64,000 bases of DNA, from positions 4,277,226 to 4,341,225 of the forward strand of contig NZ_KB912877.1 in the NCBI RefSeq assembly GCF_000383855.1. The letters are read 5' to 3'. Of this stretch, positions 52,997-63,586 are shown one piece after another. The notes below the pieces were generated by a model that saw nothing but the letters and a program-made list of their open reading frames with translations, was not told where the DNA came from and ran no database searches. Position 1 is the stretch's first letter. Every line of letters begins with the position of its first letter. Made by a program: the position numbers and the translations under genes. This DNA is from Methylobacter marinus A45. Its GTDB lineage: Bacteria; Pseudomonadota; Gammaproteobacteria; Methylococcales; Methylomonadaceae.

Positions 52997-53292
52997 ATGG
53001 CACGTGATTTGGATTCACTGCTAAGCCAAGTGAACGATGAGGCTACGTTTATCGCCTTCATCGACGCATTAGCTGCGGACTATTCAGAAGAACGAGAGAT
53101 GGAGCAAGCAAGTTCTCGAAGTCCTTATGCTTCGGGCGCACTCGGTTGGCAGAATGGCACAATTGACGCCATGCTTGGGGCCGCTGCAGTGTGGGGAAAT
53201 TCAACAGCAATGAACCCAAAAACAACACGTCGGGCCAAAATCCGTGGTATCGCTGTGCCCACATTCTGTACGCGGGTAAGTTCTATGAGTGA
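52997..53292 (+). pseudogene. Cassette gene 7, DUF7660-like protein with a frameshift
   Basis: Residues 1-65 (FIAFIDALAADYSEEREMEQ, then GALGWQNGTIDAMLGAAAVW) fit a small cassette family that I believe is DUF7660. After about 53195 the matching text continues one base earlier in register as NPWYRCAHILYAGKFYE, with a stop at 53290-53292 just before the attC site. A one-base deletion explains this. Without it the frame would run on through attC to 53413. Confidence 0.65.
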
Positions 53293-53296
53293 GCGG

Positions 53297-53380
53297 GCTC
53301 CTAACAACCGCTTTGAGTCTGACGGCTTACCTTTCCGCTACAGTTCCAGGGCAAGCTGCGGCTCAAGCGGAACGTTATTT
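53297..53380 (+). repeat. attC site after cassette gene 7
   Basis: GCTCCTAACAACCGCTTTGA opens and GCTCAAGCGGAACGTTAT closes. CCGCTTTGAG and CTCAAGCGG are inverted. The length is about 84 bp. Confidence 0.8.
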
Positions 53381-53414
53381 CTCATCATAAACTCAACCAA
53401 AGGAGTAAGTTGAA

Positions 53415-54293
53415 ATGCTTTCAGAGCAGGAAAAGAAAGAGCTAAGGCAGCAAATAAAGTCAAATCAGAATGAAATTTTTGTTGTTTCTATTGAGGAAAT
53501 GGACGCCATTGTGCGGTCATCGCCAAAAGGAAATTTACCGCATATTAAGAATGCATGGCAAAAATTAAAAGGCAAAGTAGAAGTCGGAGTAAGCTATTAC
53601 GCCTCGGCAGATGATTTGAGAACGTTAAGCAAACTCGTCGGTGACCTTGGCGGATTTACCACCAAAGCCTACGTCAAGACATATGGCGGGAAGCCACACA
53701 TCATTCTAAAAGGGCATCCTGGGTTGCGACGTGTTCTGACTGGCACAAAGTACGGAATTAAAAATCCCAAAGTTATTACTATGGGGCTGGGGAAGGCGGG
53801 GGCAATACACGCGGCAAAATCTGGAGGCATCCTTTCCGTGATCCTGCTTTCCGCTTATAGAGTTACGGACTATTTTTTAACGGATCAGGCCACCTTAAGC
53901 CAGCTTATTGGCTCTTTGGCCACTGATGTAGTGAAAGTTGGAATTGCTACAGGTGCATCGATAGCGGCGGCCTCAGCAGCTGTTGCTCTGGGATTTACTG
54001 TGGCAATTGGACCAATCGCGGCGGTTGTTTTGGTTGGGATTGGAACATCCATGGCTTTGAGCGTTTTAGACGAACGCTATGGCATCACAGATCGGGTTAT
54101 AGCAGGCTTGGATGATATTGCAGATATAGGAGATAGGATTGAAGGTGTAAAGCAAAACTTGTATCGGAACGCAGGTGAATTGGCCGATTCAATTTTCGAC
54201 TATGCAGTTGACTCTGCCAGAGCCATCTTAATTAATACTGCAAGGCATACCTTAGATAAACTTCTTTCCGGAAGGCCGAGGCTTCGATTATGA
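53415..54293 (+). CDS. Cassette gene 8a, 292-residue protein with glycine-rich membrane part
   Basis: Residues 1-130 are soluble and basic. Residues about 135-225 hold three hydrophobic stretches rich in Ala and Gly (VKVGIATGASIAAASAAVAL, FTVAIGPIAAVVLVGIGTSM), followed by ERYGITDRVIAGLDDIADIG. The layout recalls pore-forming or membrane-inserting effectors, but I recognise no family. AAGGAG is nine bases before the ATG. The next gene overlaps it by four bases, so the pair is translationally coupled. Confidence 0.65.
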   Translation: MLSEQEKKELRQQIKSNQNEIFVVSIEEMDAIVRSSPKGNLPHIKNAWQKLKGKVEVGVSYYASADDLRTLSKLVGDLGGFTTKAYVKTYGGKPHIILKGHPGLRRVLTGTKYGIKNPKVITMGLGKAGAIHAAKSGGILSVILLSAYRVTDYFLTDQATLSQLIGSLATDVVKVGIATGASIAAASAAVALGFTVAIGPIAAVVLVGIGTSMALSVLDERYGITDRVIAGLDDIADIGDRIEGVKQNLYRNAGELADSIFDYAVDSARAILINTARHTLDKLLSGRPRLRL

Positions 54294-54775
54294 ATGATGA
54301 GCAGCGTCCTTCACTCTTAGTCCGAATTTTAAGTGTTTCTTTTTTTTCAATACTGACTCTTGCGGCATTAACTTGGTTTTTTATTAGTATCACTGAACTC
54401 ATCTCAAAATTTCGCTTGGAAGAGCCGGTTGTTGGTTTTGATAAAGGATCTATGTATATGCTTGGTTGTGGGCTTGGTCTTCTCTTATTAAGCATTGGAG
54501 GAGTAATGCAAGGGATTTTAGGATTAGAGTTGACCCGAAAAATGGAAGCATTATTTACGCGCGGCATAGTAATCAGCCTCCTGCTAATGTTCGCCTTTCC
54601 GCAACTGACTCATTACCTAGTAGACAAGTATGCTCATAAACAGCATTACAGTATTTGTAGCGATGTCACTTACCGTTGGCTTCTATACAGTAAATTCTAT
54701 TACACGGAAAGCAAAATAGCCTGTGATAAGTTAGTCAACGAAAAAGAAATAACAAAAAGCTCAAGCAGACGCTGA
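54290..54775 (+). CDS. Cassette gene 8b, small membrane protein
   Basis: A 161-residue protein with three membrane segments (about residues 13-33, 55-77 and 86-106) and a Lys-rich soluble tail with three Cys. It starts inside the stop codon of gene 8a (ATGA). An immunity or partner protein for 8a would fit this layout, but that is speculation. No attC site was found after it. Confidence 0.6.
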   Translation: MNDEQRPSLLVRILSVSFFSILTLAALTWFFISITELISKFRLEEPVVGFDKGSMYMLGCGLGLLLLSIGGVMQGILGLELTRKMEALFTRGIVISLLLMFAFPQLTHYLVDKYAHKQHYSICSDVTYRWLLYSKFYYTESKIACDKLVNEKEITKSSSRR

Positions 54776-54777
54776 AA

Positions 54778-54892
54778 AGCCCGCGTAGACGCATGAATTG
54801 CCCGGCTACAGAGTTCGTAGGCTGAGTTGGTAAACCCAGCATTTCGACGTCATCAAAGCTGGGTTTCCGCAAAGCTTCAGCCCAGCCTACGA
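54778..54892. repeat. REP-like cluster, family F copy 2 and family C copy 3
   Basis: gcccgcgtagacgcatgaat then ccggctacagag is family F. From 54817, gtaggctgagttgg and aacccagcctac-like arms surround catcaaagctgggtttccgc, making a full inverted pair of family C. Confidence 0.65.
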
Positions 54893-54959
54893 TCTGTGAG
54901 GCAGGCAATTTGAAAAGAATAACCGGGAATGATGTGGGCATGTTAGAACTGACCCTGAT

Positions 54960-55165
54960 TTTGCTGACTTGCATCGGATGCGGAAAGGATCATAGGTGAA
55001 TATGATCACGTGCCGCCCCGGCGCATTGTATCCGCAGATAGGACTTGGACTGGGCTTTTTTGCTGTCCTCCTCGAGCACCTGCAGGCTGGTTTCATCCAT
55101 CTGCTGGATGTCATACTGCCGTAACGGCTTCTGCAGCAGATTGATCAGCGACTGGATTCTACCAT
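54960..55165 (-). pseudogene. IS66-family transposase (TnpC) remnant
   Basis: On the minus strand the frame reads LRQYDIQQMDETSLQVLEED and SKKAQSKSYLRIQCAG, which matches the IS66 segment around the catalytic Asp (ADETTVQVL...SYLWV). The following IIFTYDPFR continues in another frame, so a frameshift is present. Both ends are missing. Confidence 0.7.
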
Positions 55166-55477
55166 CTCGGTGCCCGAAAAAACTTGACCACTACAGCTCT
55201 AATGAATACTGTCCCATTCCGTGCCTCTGCCGCATGGGTTACACTTCTGATGGACTTCAATCCCTTAATTATGAGGTTAATGGTCGACAGCAAGTCGATC
55301 CCATAAATTGGCATTCTTTAGTCGGCAAAAAACATTCCCATAAGTATGAATTTTTATTGATAAAACATAGACTTGCATTATGCTTTAGAATCGGCATTCT
55401 ATATCGGAAAAAAGTTGTCATTAACAACAAAAAAACTTCTAAGTAACAGTAAGTTATATCATTAAAAAGATCGGCAA

Positions 55478-55744
55478 ATGACCATACCACAAGAAACACC
55501 TTCTCGGATAGAGCCCTGCTTGCTCGACTCAATAGACCCGAAAACAGCAGATTTGGCTACGGATTTGGCATGGAAAGCCGGGCAATTGGGGAAAAAATTA
55601 CATGAAAAAACGGCTGGCAACCTGTCGGATCTGGTGCGGATAGCAAACTGCTATCAGCGCATCCTACGAGCTGAAAAGTTTTCAACGCTTATTGACACTG
55701 CCATTAATCGGAAAGAAAGCAGTACCCCTTCGGAACAACAGTAA
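55478..55744 (+). pseudogene. Fic-family protein, N-terminal fragment
   Basis: Residues 20-59 (ATDLAWKAGQLGKKLHEKTA and NLSDLVRIANCY) match the N-terminal part of Fic proteins, where the motif normally continues as YSNLIEGH. Here it breaks off at CY and the frame runs on for 29 unrelated residues into the 3' end of glgC on the other strand. The catalytic HPFxxGNGR motif is absent, so no AMP transfer is possible. Confidence 0.65.
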
Positions 55745-56930
55745 CGCCGGATTCCGAAACAACAAAGCGAGCCGCATCGGCGCCGGGGTCAAAGCCGATC
55801 CGCTCGCCGGGCGGAATCCGCACATTTTTGTCGACGATGCAGCGATTCAGGTGTGCGCCGGCTCCGACCTGCACCCCGTCGAACAGGATCGAGTCTTCGA
55901 TTACGGCGTCTTCATGCACCTGGACTTGCGGGAACAGGATCGAATGTTTGACCGTGCCTCCGGAGACGATCGTCCCGCTGCCGAGCAGGGAATTGACCAG
56001 CAGTCCTTCGTGCCCATTCGCTCCGGGGCCCATGCGCGCGGGCGGGTTTTGGCCGTGGTAGGTGCGGATGGGCCAGTCGGGCTGGTACAGGTTCAGCGGC
56101 GGAACCGGCGCGAGCAGGTCCATATTGGCCGAGTAGTAGCTGTCTATCGTGCCGACATCGCGCCAGTAACGGTCCGGCGTGACCCGGCCGGATTCTCCGC
56201 CGAACTCGTAAGCGTAAACGTTATGCGATTGGATAAGCCGCGGAATGATGTCCTTGCCGAAATCATGGCTTGATTGGGCAAGAGCGTGGTCGGCATGCAG
56301 TGCCTGGCAGAGCAGGTCCATGCTGAAAATATAGATGCCCATGGAGGCCAGGGCATGATGGGGATCGTTCGGCAGGGGCTTGGGATTTTCCGGCTTTTCG
56401 TGGAATTCGCGAATTCGATTGGTTGCGTCCACTGACATGACGCCAAAAGAGCCGGCGCTGGCGAGCGGCACGGGCATGCAGGCGATGGTCAGCCCGGCGC
56501 CGTGGTCACGATGAAACTGGAGCATTGCGGCATAATCCATGCGGTAGATATGATCGCCTGACAGAATCAGCACATAACTGGCATTGCTGCGCTCGAGCAG
56601 AAACAGATTCTGGCGGATGGCGTCGGCCGTCCCGGAGTACCAGGATTCGCCGGTCCGCATCTGGGGCGGCACGGCCGTTATGAATTCGGAGAGTTCGGGG
56701 TTGAAGATGGCCCAGCCATCGCGCAGATGCTTTTGCAGGGAATGCGACTTGTATTGAGTCAGCACCAGCACGCGCCGCAATCCGGAGTGCAGGCAGTTGG
56801 TCAGCGTGAAGTCGATGATCCGGTAATTGCCGCCGAATGGCACAGCGGGCTTGGCCCGATCAGCCGTCAGTGGATGCAGTCGAGAACCCGCTCCACCAGC
56901 CAGGATGATCGCCAGAGTTTTATCAAGCAT
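55704..56930 (-). CDS. glgC: Glucose-1-phosphate adenylyltransferase GlgC
   Basis: A 408-residue ADP-glucose pyrophosphorylase, first step of glycogen synthesis. Visible motifs: ILAGGAGSRLHPLTADRAKP, GNYRIIDFTLTNCLHSG, WYSGTADAI, SGDHIYRMDY and FHEKP. The C-terminal left-handed beta-helix carries GGTVKHSILFP and NRCIVDKNVRIPPGERIGFD. GAGGTG precedes the start. No other glycogen gene is adjacent. Confidence 0.95.
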   Translation of the reverse strand: MLDKTLAIILAGGAGSRLHPLTADRAKPAVPFGGNYRIIDFTLTNCLHSGLRRVLVLTQYKSHSLQKHLRDGWAIFNPELSEFITAVPPQMRTGESWYSGTADAIRQNLFLLERSNASYVLILSGDHIYRMDYAAMLQFHRDHGAGLTIACMPVPLASAGSFGVMSVDATNRIREFHEKPENPKPLPNDPHHALASMGIYIFSMDLLCQALHADHALAQSSHDFGKDIIPRLIQSHNVYAYEFGGESGRVTPDRYWRDVGTIDSYYSANMDLLAPVPPLNLYQPDWPIRTYHGQNPPARMGPGANGHEGLLVNSLLGSGTIVSGGTVKHSILFPQVQVHEDAVIEDSILFDGVQVGAGAHLNRCIVDKNVRIPPGERIGFDPGADAARFVVSESGVTVVPKGYCFLSD

Positions 56931-57425
56931 CCGTCACCTCGTTAATTTAGCCTATGAATAAAAAAATCCCTTTAATCATAATACATCCCTTCCAAACTGA
57001 GGCAACCCCATTGATGCGTTTTCTTGCATCGTGCGTTCCCGCAAAATCCCTTCAGCGCCTGCGCTGTTTTGACCGGTAGGATTTCAGTTTATCAGCGCGG
57101 TTTAAAATTTTTCTATTTCCAGCGGCAAAGCCCAGATGGTCGCACTGCGGCTGGATTTTCTTATTCTTCCAGCCGGCGCGCGGCCGGCAAATGAAACCGA
57201 CGATCCGGAAATACAAATCCGCGCGGACTTCTCCGCGCTGTACTTGCGCCCAGAGATTGCGGTTTGTCCCGCAGACGAGGCGGAAGGTGGTGTGATGCCA
57301 GGCGTTGCCGCCGACCCGCTTGATTGGATATGGAACCCGAACCCTGCGCTCATCGTTGCGGTTCATCGGTAAAATCGCTTGCTTCCAAAATCGACAGATT
57401 GACGAACAAACGTATGACGGGCCTG
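56931..57425. other. Gap between glgC and the mdt operon
   Basis: No gene is convincingly supported. The largest minus-strand frame (57052-57366 from its ATG) gives a basic product of about 104 residues with a poor ribosome site and a competing plus-strand frame. AT-rich sequence at 56940-56990 probably contains the glgC promoter. Confidence 0.45.
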
Positions 57426-60400
57426 TCAAAAGCGCGGTAAGCGGACAGCGGCCGGATCGCGGCCGAAGCGGCGCCGGCACCAACACTGGAAGCGGTCCAG
57501 ATACAGATACACGACCGGCGTCGTGTACAGCGTCAGCATCTGGCTGACGATCAGGCCGCCGACGATGGAAATGCCCAGCGGCTGGCGCAATTCGGCTCCG
57601 TAGCCGGTTCCGAAAGCCAGCGGCAAGGCGCCCAGTAATGCCGCGAAGGTCGTCATCATGATCGGCCGAAAGCGCATGAGGCAGGCCGTGAAAATGGCAT
57701 CGTGCGGGTTCAGGCCGTCGTGGCGCTCGGCATCGAGGGCGAAGTCGATCATCATGATGGCGTTCTTTTTCACCAGGCCGATCAGCAGGATCACGCCGAT
57801 CAGGGCGATGATGCTGAATTCGATTCCGAACGCGAGCAGGGCAAGGATCGCGCCGACGCCGGCCGACGGCAGTGTGGACAGAATGGTCAACGGATGGATA
57901 TAGCTCTCGTACAGGATGCCCAGCACGATATAAATCGCGGTCAACGCGGCCAGCACCAGCCAGGGCTGGTTGCTCAGGGATTGCGCGAAGGCCTTGGCCG
58001 TGCCTTGAAAGCCGCCTTGTATCGAATCGGGCACGCCCAGCTGATTCATCGTCTCCTCGATGGCCTGCGTGGCCGCCGACAGCGAGGTGCCGGGCTGGAG
58101 ATTGAACGACAGGGTGGCGGCGGCGAACTGGCCCTGATGGTTGACGGCCAGCGGCGCATTGGTCAGCTCGTAGCGGGCGAAGGCGGAAAACGGCACCTGC
58201 CTGGCGGTCGGCGACTGCGGGCCGGGCGGCACGCTGACGTACAGGTTTTTCAGCGTGTCCGGATGCCGCCAGTATTCGGGCGCCGCTTCCATGACCACAT
58301 GATACTGGTTGAGCGGCGTGTAGATGACCGACACCTGGCGCTGGCCGAAGGCGTCGTACAGCGTCGAGTCGATCAGGTCCAGGCTGACGCCCAGGCGCCC
58401 GGCGGCGTCACGATCGACGACCAGGGAAACCTGCTGGCCTTTTTCCTGCTGGTCGGTATTCAGGTCCGCCAGTTCCGGGCGTTGCGCCAGCGCCCTCTGG
58501 ATTTGCGGCGTCCAGGCGCGCAGTTCGGCGAGGTCTTCGGCCTGCAGGGTGTATTCGAACATGGCCGCCGAGCTGCGCGCGCCGATGCGCAGGTCCTGGA
58601 CCGGCCGCAGGAACAGGCTGGCGCCCGGTTGCTCGGCAATACTGGCGCGCAGGCGCTGCATCAGCTGGTCGACGCTCAGCTGGCGCTCCTCCAGCGGCTT
58701 GAGGGTAACGAACATGCGCCCGGTATTGCCGGTGCTGGTGAATCCGACCACGTTCTTGACTTCGGCATCCTGCAGCACGGTCTTGGCAAAATCGATCAGT
58801 TTCTGCTGCATGGCGGGCGATGAAATGCTCTCGTCGGCCCGGATGGTGCCCGCCAGCCGGCCGGAATCCTGGATCGGAAAGAATCCCTTGGGCACGATCA
58901 CATACAGGTAGACATTCAGGACGATCGTGCCCAGCAGCAAGGCCAGCATCAGCGGCCCGTGATCGAGCGACCAGCGCAGCGTCCGCTCATAGCCGGCGAG
59001 CAGGCGCTCGAACTGCCGCTCGCTCCAGTGATAGAGCCGGCCGTGCTGTTGCTCCCCGGCGCCGGTCAGCCAGCGGGCGCAGAGCATCGGGGCCGTGGTC
59101 AGCGACAGCAGCAGCGAGATCAGCACCGCCGCCGACAGCGTGATCGCGAACTCCCGGAACAGGCGGCCGACGATGCCGCCCATCAGCAGAATAGGGATGA
59201 ACACGGCGATCAGCGACAGGCTCATGGACAATACCGTGAAGCCGACCTCGCGGGCGCCCTTGATGGCGGCCTGGTGCGGCGGCAGGCCTTGCTCGATATG
59301 GCGCGAGGTGTTTTCCAGCACCACGATGGCATCGTCCACGACAAAGCCCGTGGCGATGGTCAGCGCCATCAGCGACAGGTTGTTCAGGCTGTAACCGAAC
59401 AGATACATGACTCCGAAAGTGCCGATCAGCGACAACGGCACGGTGATGGACGGAATCAGGGCCGAACGCAGGTTGCGCAGGAACAGGAACACGACCAGGA
59501 CCACCAGTCCGGTGGCGATCCACAGCGACCGCTCCACCTCATGCAGCGACGCGCGGATGGTGCCGGCCCGGTCCATGGGCACCGACAGATCGATGGCCTG
59601 CGGAATCGAGGCCTTGAGTTGGGGCAGCAGTGCCCGGATCCGGTCCACCGTCTCGATGATGTTGGCTTCGGGCTGTTTTCTCAGTATCAGCAGCACGGAC
59701 GGCTTGCCATTGTAGATGCCGGCATGGCGCAGGTCTTCCACCGAGTCGACGGTTTCGCCGATGTCGGCGATGCGTACGGCGGCGCCGTTGCGATAGCTGA
59801 CGATCAGCGGCAGATACTCCTTCGCCGTGCCGATCTGGTCATTGGCGTAGATCTGCCAGTGCCGGCCGGCGTCCTCGACGGCGCCTTTCGGCAGATTGGC
59901 ATTGGTCGCGGCGATCGCGGAGCGGACATCCTGGAAACCGATGCCGTATCGGGTCATGGCGTCCGGATTGAGTTCCACCCGGACCGCCGGCAGCGAACTG
60001 CCGCCGACGTCCACTTGGCCGACGCCCGGAATCTGGGAAATCTTTTGCGCCAGAATGGTCGAGGCGGCATCGTAGAGCTGGCCGCGTGTCTGGGTTGCCG
60101 AAGTCAGGGCGATGATCATGATCGGCGCGTCGGCCGGGTTGACCTTGCGATAGCTGGGGCGGCTCGGCAGGTTCGTGGGCAGCAGGCTGCCGGCCGCGTT
60201 GATCGCGGCCTGCACATCCCGCGCGGCGCCGTCGATGTCGCGGTCAAGATCGAACTGCAGGTTGATGCGCGTGGAGCCGGTGGTGCTCTCCGAGGTCATT
60301 TCATTGATGCCGGCAATCCGGCCGAGGGCGCGCTCGAGCGGTGTGGCCACCGTGGCGGCCATGGTCTCGGGGTTGGCGCCGGGCAGCTGGGCGCGCACGG

Positions 60401-60539
60401 AAATGGCCGGGAAATCGACCTGCGGCAGCGGCGAGACCGGCAGTTGCAGAAAGGCCATCAGGCCGGCCAGCGCCAGCCACAGCGTCAGCAGCGTGGTTGC
60501 CACGGGGCGGGCGATGAAATGCGCGGACAGCCCTGTCAT
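57426..60539 (-). CDS. mdtC: RND efflux pump subunit, MdtC-like
   Basis: A 1037-residue RND pump. The start at 60539 ([20 protein letters not shown]) overlaps the mdtB stop by four bases. TM4 has [20 protein letters not shown] with both proton-relay Asp residues, and TM10 has [15 protein letters not shown]. In MdtABC, MdtB and MdtC form a heterotrimer; MdtC is the one mainly involved in drug binding. The longer reading in this frame up to 61034 is a read-through of mdtB. Confidence 0.92.
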   Translation of the reverse strand: MTGLSAHFIARPVATTLLTLWLALAGLMAFLQLPVSPLPQVDFPAISVRAQLPGANPETMAATVATPLERALGRIAGINEMTSESTTGSTRINLQFDLDRDIDGAARDVQAAINAAGSLLPTNLPSRPSYRKVNPADAPIMIIALTSATQTRGQLYDAASTILAQKISQIPGVGQVDVGGSSLPAVRVELNPDAMTRYGIGFQDVRSAIAATNANLPKGAVEDAGRHWQIYANDQIGTAKEYLPLIVSYRNGAAVRIADIGETVDSVEDLRHAGIYNGKPSVLLILRKQPEANIIETVDRIRALLPQLKASIPQAIDLSVPMDRAGTIRASLHEVERSLWIATGLVVLVVFLFLRNLRSALIPSITVPLSLIGTFGVMYLFGYSLNNLSLMALTIATGFVVDDAIVVLENTSRHIEQGLPPHQAAIKGAREVGFTVLSMSLSLIAVFIPILLMGGIVGRLFREFAITLSAAVLISLLLSLTTAPMLCARWLTGAGEQQHGRLYHWSERQFERLLAGYERTLRWSLDHGPLMLALLLGTIVLNVYLYVIVPKGFFPIQDSGRLAGTIRADESISSPAMQQKLIDFAKTVLQDAEVKNVVGFTSTGNTGRMFVTLKPLEERQLSVDQLMQRLRASIAEQPGASLFLRPVQDLRIGARSSAAMFEYTLQAEDLAELRAWTPQIQRALAQRPELADLNTDQQEKGQQVSLVVDRDAAGRLGVSLDLIDSTLYDAFGQRQVSVIYTPLNQYHVVMEAAPEYWRHPDTLKNLYVSVPPGPQSPTARQVPFSAFARYELTNAPLAVNHQGQFAAATLSFNLQPGTSLSAATQAIEETMNQLGVPDSIQGGFQGTAKAFAQSLSNQPWLVLAALTAIYIVLGILYESYIHPLTILSTLPSAGVGAILALLAFGIEFSIIALIGVILLIGLVKKNAIMMIDFALDAERHDGLNPHDAIFTACLMRFRPIMMTTFAALLGALPLAFGTGYGAELRQPLGISIVGGLIVSQMLTLYTTPVVYLYLDRFQCWCRRRFGRDPAAVRLPRF

Positions 60540-63500
60540 GGCCGGGCCAGGCGCCGGCTCAGCCGGTCGAAGGCCAGATAAATCACCGGCGTCGTGAACA
60601 GTGTCAGCATCTGGCTGAAAATCAATCCGCCGACCATGGTGATGCCCAGCGGATGGCGCAGCTCCGACCCGACGCCCGTGCCCAGCATCAGGGGCAGGGC
60701 GCTGAGCAGCGCCGCCATCGTCGTCATCATGATCGGCCGAAAGCGCAGCAGGCAGGCCTGGAAAATCGCCTCGCGCGCCGGTTTGCCTTCCTTGCGCTCG
60801 GCTTCCAGGGCGAAGTCGATCATCATGATGGCGTTTTTCTTGACGATGCCGATCAGCAAAATGATGCCGATGATGCCGATGATGCCCAGGTCGGTGCCGG
60901 ACAGCATCAGGGCCAGCAGGGCGCCGATGCCGGCCGACGGCAGCGTCGACAGGATCGTGATCGGGTGGGCATAGCTCTCGTACAGCACGCCCAGCACGAT
61001 ATAGACGGTCACGATCGCGGCCAGGATCAGCCACAGCGTGTTCGTGAGCGAGGCCGTGAAGGCGCGCGTGGCGCCCTGGTAACTGCTCTGTATGCTCAGG
61101 GGCAGGCCGATGTTCCGCTTGGCGGCCTCAATGCTGTCGATGGCCTCGCCGAGGGCCGCGCCGGGCGCCAGGTTGAAGGAGATGGTGGCGGCCGGGAACT
61201 GGCCCAGGTGATTGATCAGCAGCGGCGCCGAGCGCTCGGACAGGCTGGCAACGGCGGGCAGCGGCACCTGCGTATCGTTGGCGGAGGCGACGCGGATGTC
61301 GTCCAGGGCCGCGGGACCCTGCTGGAACTCGGGCTGGACTTCCAGCACGATGCGGTACTGGTTCGACTGCGTGAAGCTGGTCGAAATCAGCCGCTGGCCA
61401 AAGGCGTTGTACAGGGCGCTGTCGATGGCCTCGGTGGTGACGCCCAGGCGGCTGGCGCTGTCGCGGTCTATCGACACGAACACTTGCAGTCCCCGGTCCT
61501 GAACGTCGCTGGTTACGTCGGCCAGCGCCGGCTGGCGCGACAACTGCTCGACCAGGCGCCGCGTCCACCGGTTCAGTTCCCCGGGATCGACCGCTTCCAG
61601 CGTGAACTGGTACTGCATGCGGCTGACGCGGTTTTCGATGGTCATATCCTGCACCGGTTGCAGGTACAGCGTGATGCCGGGCACCTCGTTTAGCTTTGCC
61701 TGCAGCCGCCGGATGACCTCCGAGGCATTGACGCCGCGCTCGGCCAGCGGTTTCAGGGTGATGAGAAAACGCCCGCTGTTGAGCGTGGGATTGGCGCCGT
61801 CGACGCCGATGAACGAGGACAGGTTGTCGACGGCCGGATCGGCCAGCACCACCTTGGCCAGGGCCTGCTGGCGCCGCGCCATGGCTTCGAAAGACACGGT
61901 CTGCGGCGCTTCGGAAATGCCCTGGATCATGCCGGTATCCTGCACCGGGAAGAACCCCTTGGGCACGATGACATACAGGAACACGGTCAGTGCCAGCGTC
62001 GCCAGAACCACCAGCAGGGTAAGGCCCTGATGGTTCAGCACCCGGGTCAGCATCCTGCCGTAGCCGGCCGTGATCCTGTCGAAGTATCGGACGGTCTTTT
62101 TTTCCGAGGACGGACGCAGGATCTTCGCGCACATCATCGGCGTCAGGGTCAGCGAGATCACGCCGGAAAGCAGAATGGACACGGCCAGGGTGATCGCGAA
62201 TTCGCGGAACAGGCGCCCGACCACATCTTCCATGAACAGCAGCGGGATCAGCACGGCCACCATGGACAGCGTCAGCGAGATGATCGTGGAGCCGATCTGT
62301 TCCGAGCCCTTGAGCGCGGCCTGCAGGGGCGCTTCGCCCTTTTCGAGGTAGCGGGTGATGTTCTCGACCACCACGATGGCGTCGTCGACAACGAAGCCGG
62401 TGGCGATGGTCAGCGCCATCAGCGTCAGATTGTTGATGCTGAAGCCGGCCAGATACATGAAGGCGAACGTGCCGACCAGCGACAGCGGCACCGCGACGCC
62501 CGGAATGGCGGTCGCGGAGGCGTTGCCCAGAAACAGGAAGATCACCAGCACCACCAGCGCCACGGCCAGCAACAGCTCGGTCTGCACATCCCGCACCGAG
62601 GCGCGGATGGTGATGGTGCGGTCGCTCAGCGGCACGATTTCCAGGGCGCTGGGCATGGCCGCCCGCAACTGGGGCAGCAGCGCCTTGATGCGGTCCACCA
62701 CCTCGATGACGTTGGTGCCGGGCTGGCGCTGGATATTGACGATCACGGCCGCCGTGTCGTTGGCCCAGGCCGCCAGGCGTGCGTTTTCGGCCGCGTCGCT
62801 GACCTCGGCGACATCGGACAGGCGCACCGGCCGGTCATTACGGTAGGCGATGATGATTGGCCTGAACTCGGCTGCTGAGCGGAGCTGGTCGTTGGCATCG
62901 ATGGTGGCCGCGCGCGTCGGTCCGTCGAACATGCCCTTGGGGCGGTTGACATTGGCGTCGACAATGGCCGCGCGCAGGTCTTCCAGGCTCATGCCGTAGG
63001 CCGCGAGCGCCGTGGGATTGGCCTGGATGCGCACGGCCGGGCGCTGGCCGCCGCCGATGCTGACCAGGCCGACGCCCGGCAATTGCGACAGCTTCTGCGC
63101 CAGGCGCGTGTCCACCAGATCCTCGACCCGGGTCAGGGGCAGCGTCTTCGAGCTGACCGCCAGGGTCATGATCGGCGTGTCGGCCGGGTTGACCTTGCTG
63201 TAAATGGGCGGCATCGGCAGGTCGGTCGGCAGAAAGCTGCTGGCCGCGTTGATGGCCGCCTGCACTTCCTGCTCGGCGATGTCGAGGCTCAGGTCCAGGT
63301 CGAACTGAAGCGTGATCACCGACGCGCCGCCCGAACTGGAGGACGACATCTGGTTGAGCCCCGGCATCTGGCCGAACTGGCGTTCCAGCGGTGCCGTAAC
63401 CGACGAGGTCATGACGTCCGGGCTGGCGCCGGGATACAGCGTGACGATCTGGATCATCGGATAGTCGACCTGGGGCAGGGCGGAGATCGGCAGCGCGCGG

Positions 63501-63586
63501 TAGGCGACGATCCCGACCAGCAGCAGCGCCGCCATCAACAGCGAGGTGGCGACCGGGCGCAGGATGAACAGGCGGGACGGGTTCAT
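60536..63586 (-). CDS. mdtB: RND efflux pump subunit, MdtB-like
   Basis: A 1016-residue RND pump starting [22 protein letters not shown]4 carries [20 protein letters not shown] with both Asp residues, and TM10 [19 protein letters not shown]. It overlaps both neighbours by four bases, so mdtA-mdtB-mdtC are translated as a coupled unit. The two pump genes are clearly paralogous. Typical substrates for this group include bile salts and some antibiotics; none can be inferred here. Confidence 0.93.
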   Translation of the reverse strand: MNPSRLFILRPVATSLLMAALLLVGIVAYRALPISALPQVDYPMIQIVTLYPGASPDVMTSSVTAPLERQFGQMPGLNQMSSSSSGGASVITLQFDLDLSLDIAEQEVQAAINAASSFLPTDLPMPPIYSKVNPADTPIMTLAVSSKTLPLTRVEDLVDTRLAQKLSQLPGVGLVSIGGGQRPAVRIQANPTALAAYGMSLEDLRAAIVDANVNRPKGMFDGPTRAATIDANDQLRSAAEFRPIIIAYRNDRPVRLSDVAEVSDAAENARLAAWANDTAAVIVNIQRQPGTNVIEVVDRIKALLPQLRAAMPSALEIVPLSDRTITIRASVRDVQTELLLAVALVVLVIFLFLGNASATAIPGVAVPLSLVGTFAFMYLAGFSINNLTLMALTIATGFVVDDAIVVVENITRYLEKGEAPLQAALKGSEQIGSTIISLTLSMVAVLIPLLFMEDVVGRLFREFAITLAVSILLSGVISLTLTPMMCAKILRPSSEKKTVRYFDRITAGYGRMLTRVLNHQGLTLLVVLATLALTVFLYVIVPKGFFPVQDTGMIQGISEAPQTVSFEAMARRQQALAKVVLADPAVDNLSSFIGVDGANPTLNSGRFLITLKPLAERGVNASEVIRRLQAKLNEVPGITLYLQPVQDMTIENRVSRMQYQFTLEAVDPGELNRWTRRLVEQLSRQPALADVTSDVQDRGLQVFVSIDRDSASRLGVTTEAIDSALYNAFGQRLISTSFTQSNQYRIVLEVQPEFQQGPAALDDIRVASANDTQVPLPAVASLSERSAPLLINHLGQFPAATISFNLAPGAALGEAIDSIEAAKRNIGLPLSIQSSYQGATRAFTASLTNTLWLILAAIVTVYIVLGVLYESYAHPITILSTLPSAGIGALLALMLSGTDLGIIGIIGIILLIGIVKKNAIMMIDFALEAERKEGKPAREAIFQACLLRFRPIMMTTMAALLSALPLMLGTGVGSELRHPLGITMVGGLIFSQMLTLFTTPVIYLAFDRLSRRLARP

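Larger units (their letters stand above)
49600..54800 (+). mobile_element. Integron gene-cassette array without integrase (CALIN)
   Basis: At least six attC-like sites separate about eight short, AT-richer, plus-strand genes, each starting a few bases after a GTTAGG/GTTATG-type core. All cassettes have the same orientation. No tyrosine recombinase of the IntI type is encoded in the window. Such arrays are called CALINs; the integrase may be elsewhere or lost. Boundaries are approximate. Confidence 0.8.
54776..55477. other. Right border of the cassette array, remnants and repeats
   Basis: It contains family F and C repeats (54778-54892) and an IS66 remnant (54960-55165). The stretch 55170-55477 is AT-rich and unassigned; the overlapping frames on both strands there show no family character. 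Confidence 0.5.

Noticed and set aside
55045-55446. Plus-strand frame of 133 codons right of the cassette array
   Set aside because: Its first part is antisense to the IS66 remnant, and the rest has no family character or ribosome site.
57052-57366. Possible small basic protein between glgC and mdtC
   Set aside because: Weak ribosome site, no recognisable family and an equally long frame on the other strand.
60540-61034. Extra 5' reading in the mdtC frame giving a 1202-residue protein
   Set aside because: It overlaps mdtB and has low-complexity Arg/Asp-His-rich text. The ATGA overlap at 60536-60539 marks the true mdtC start.
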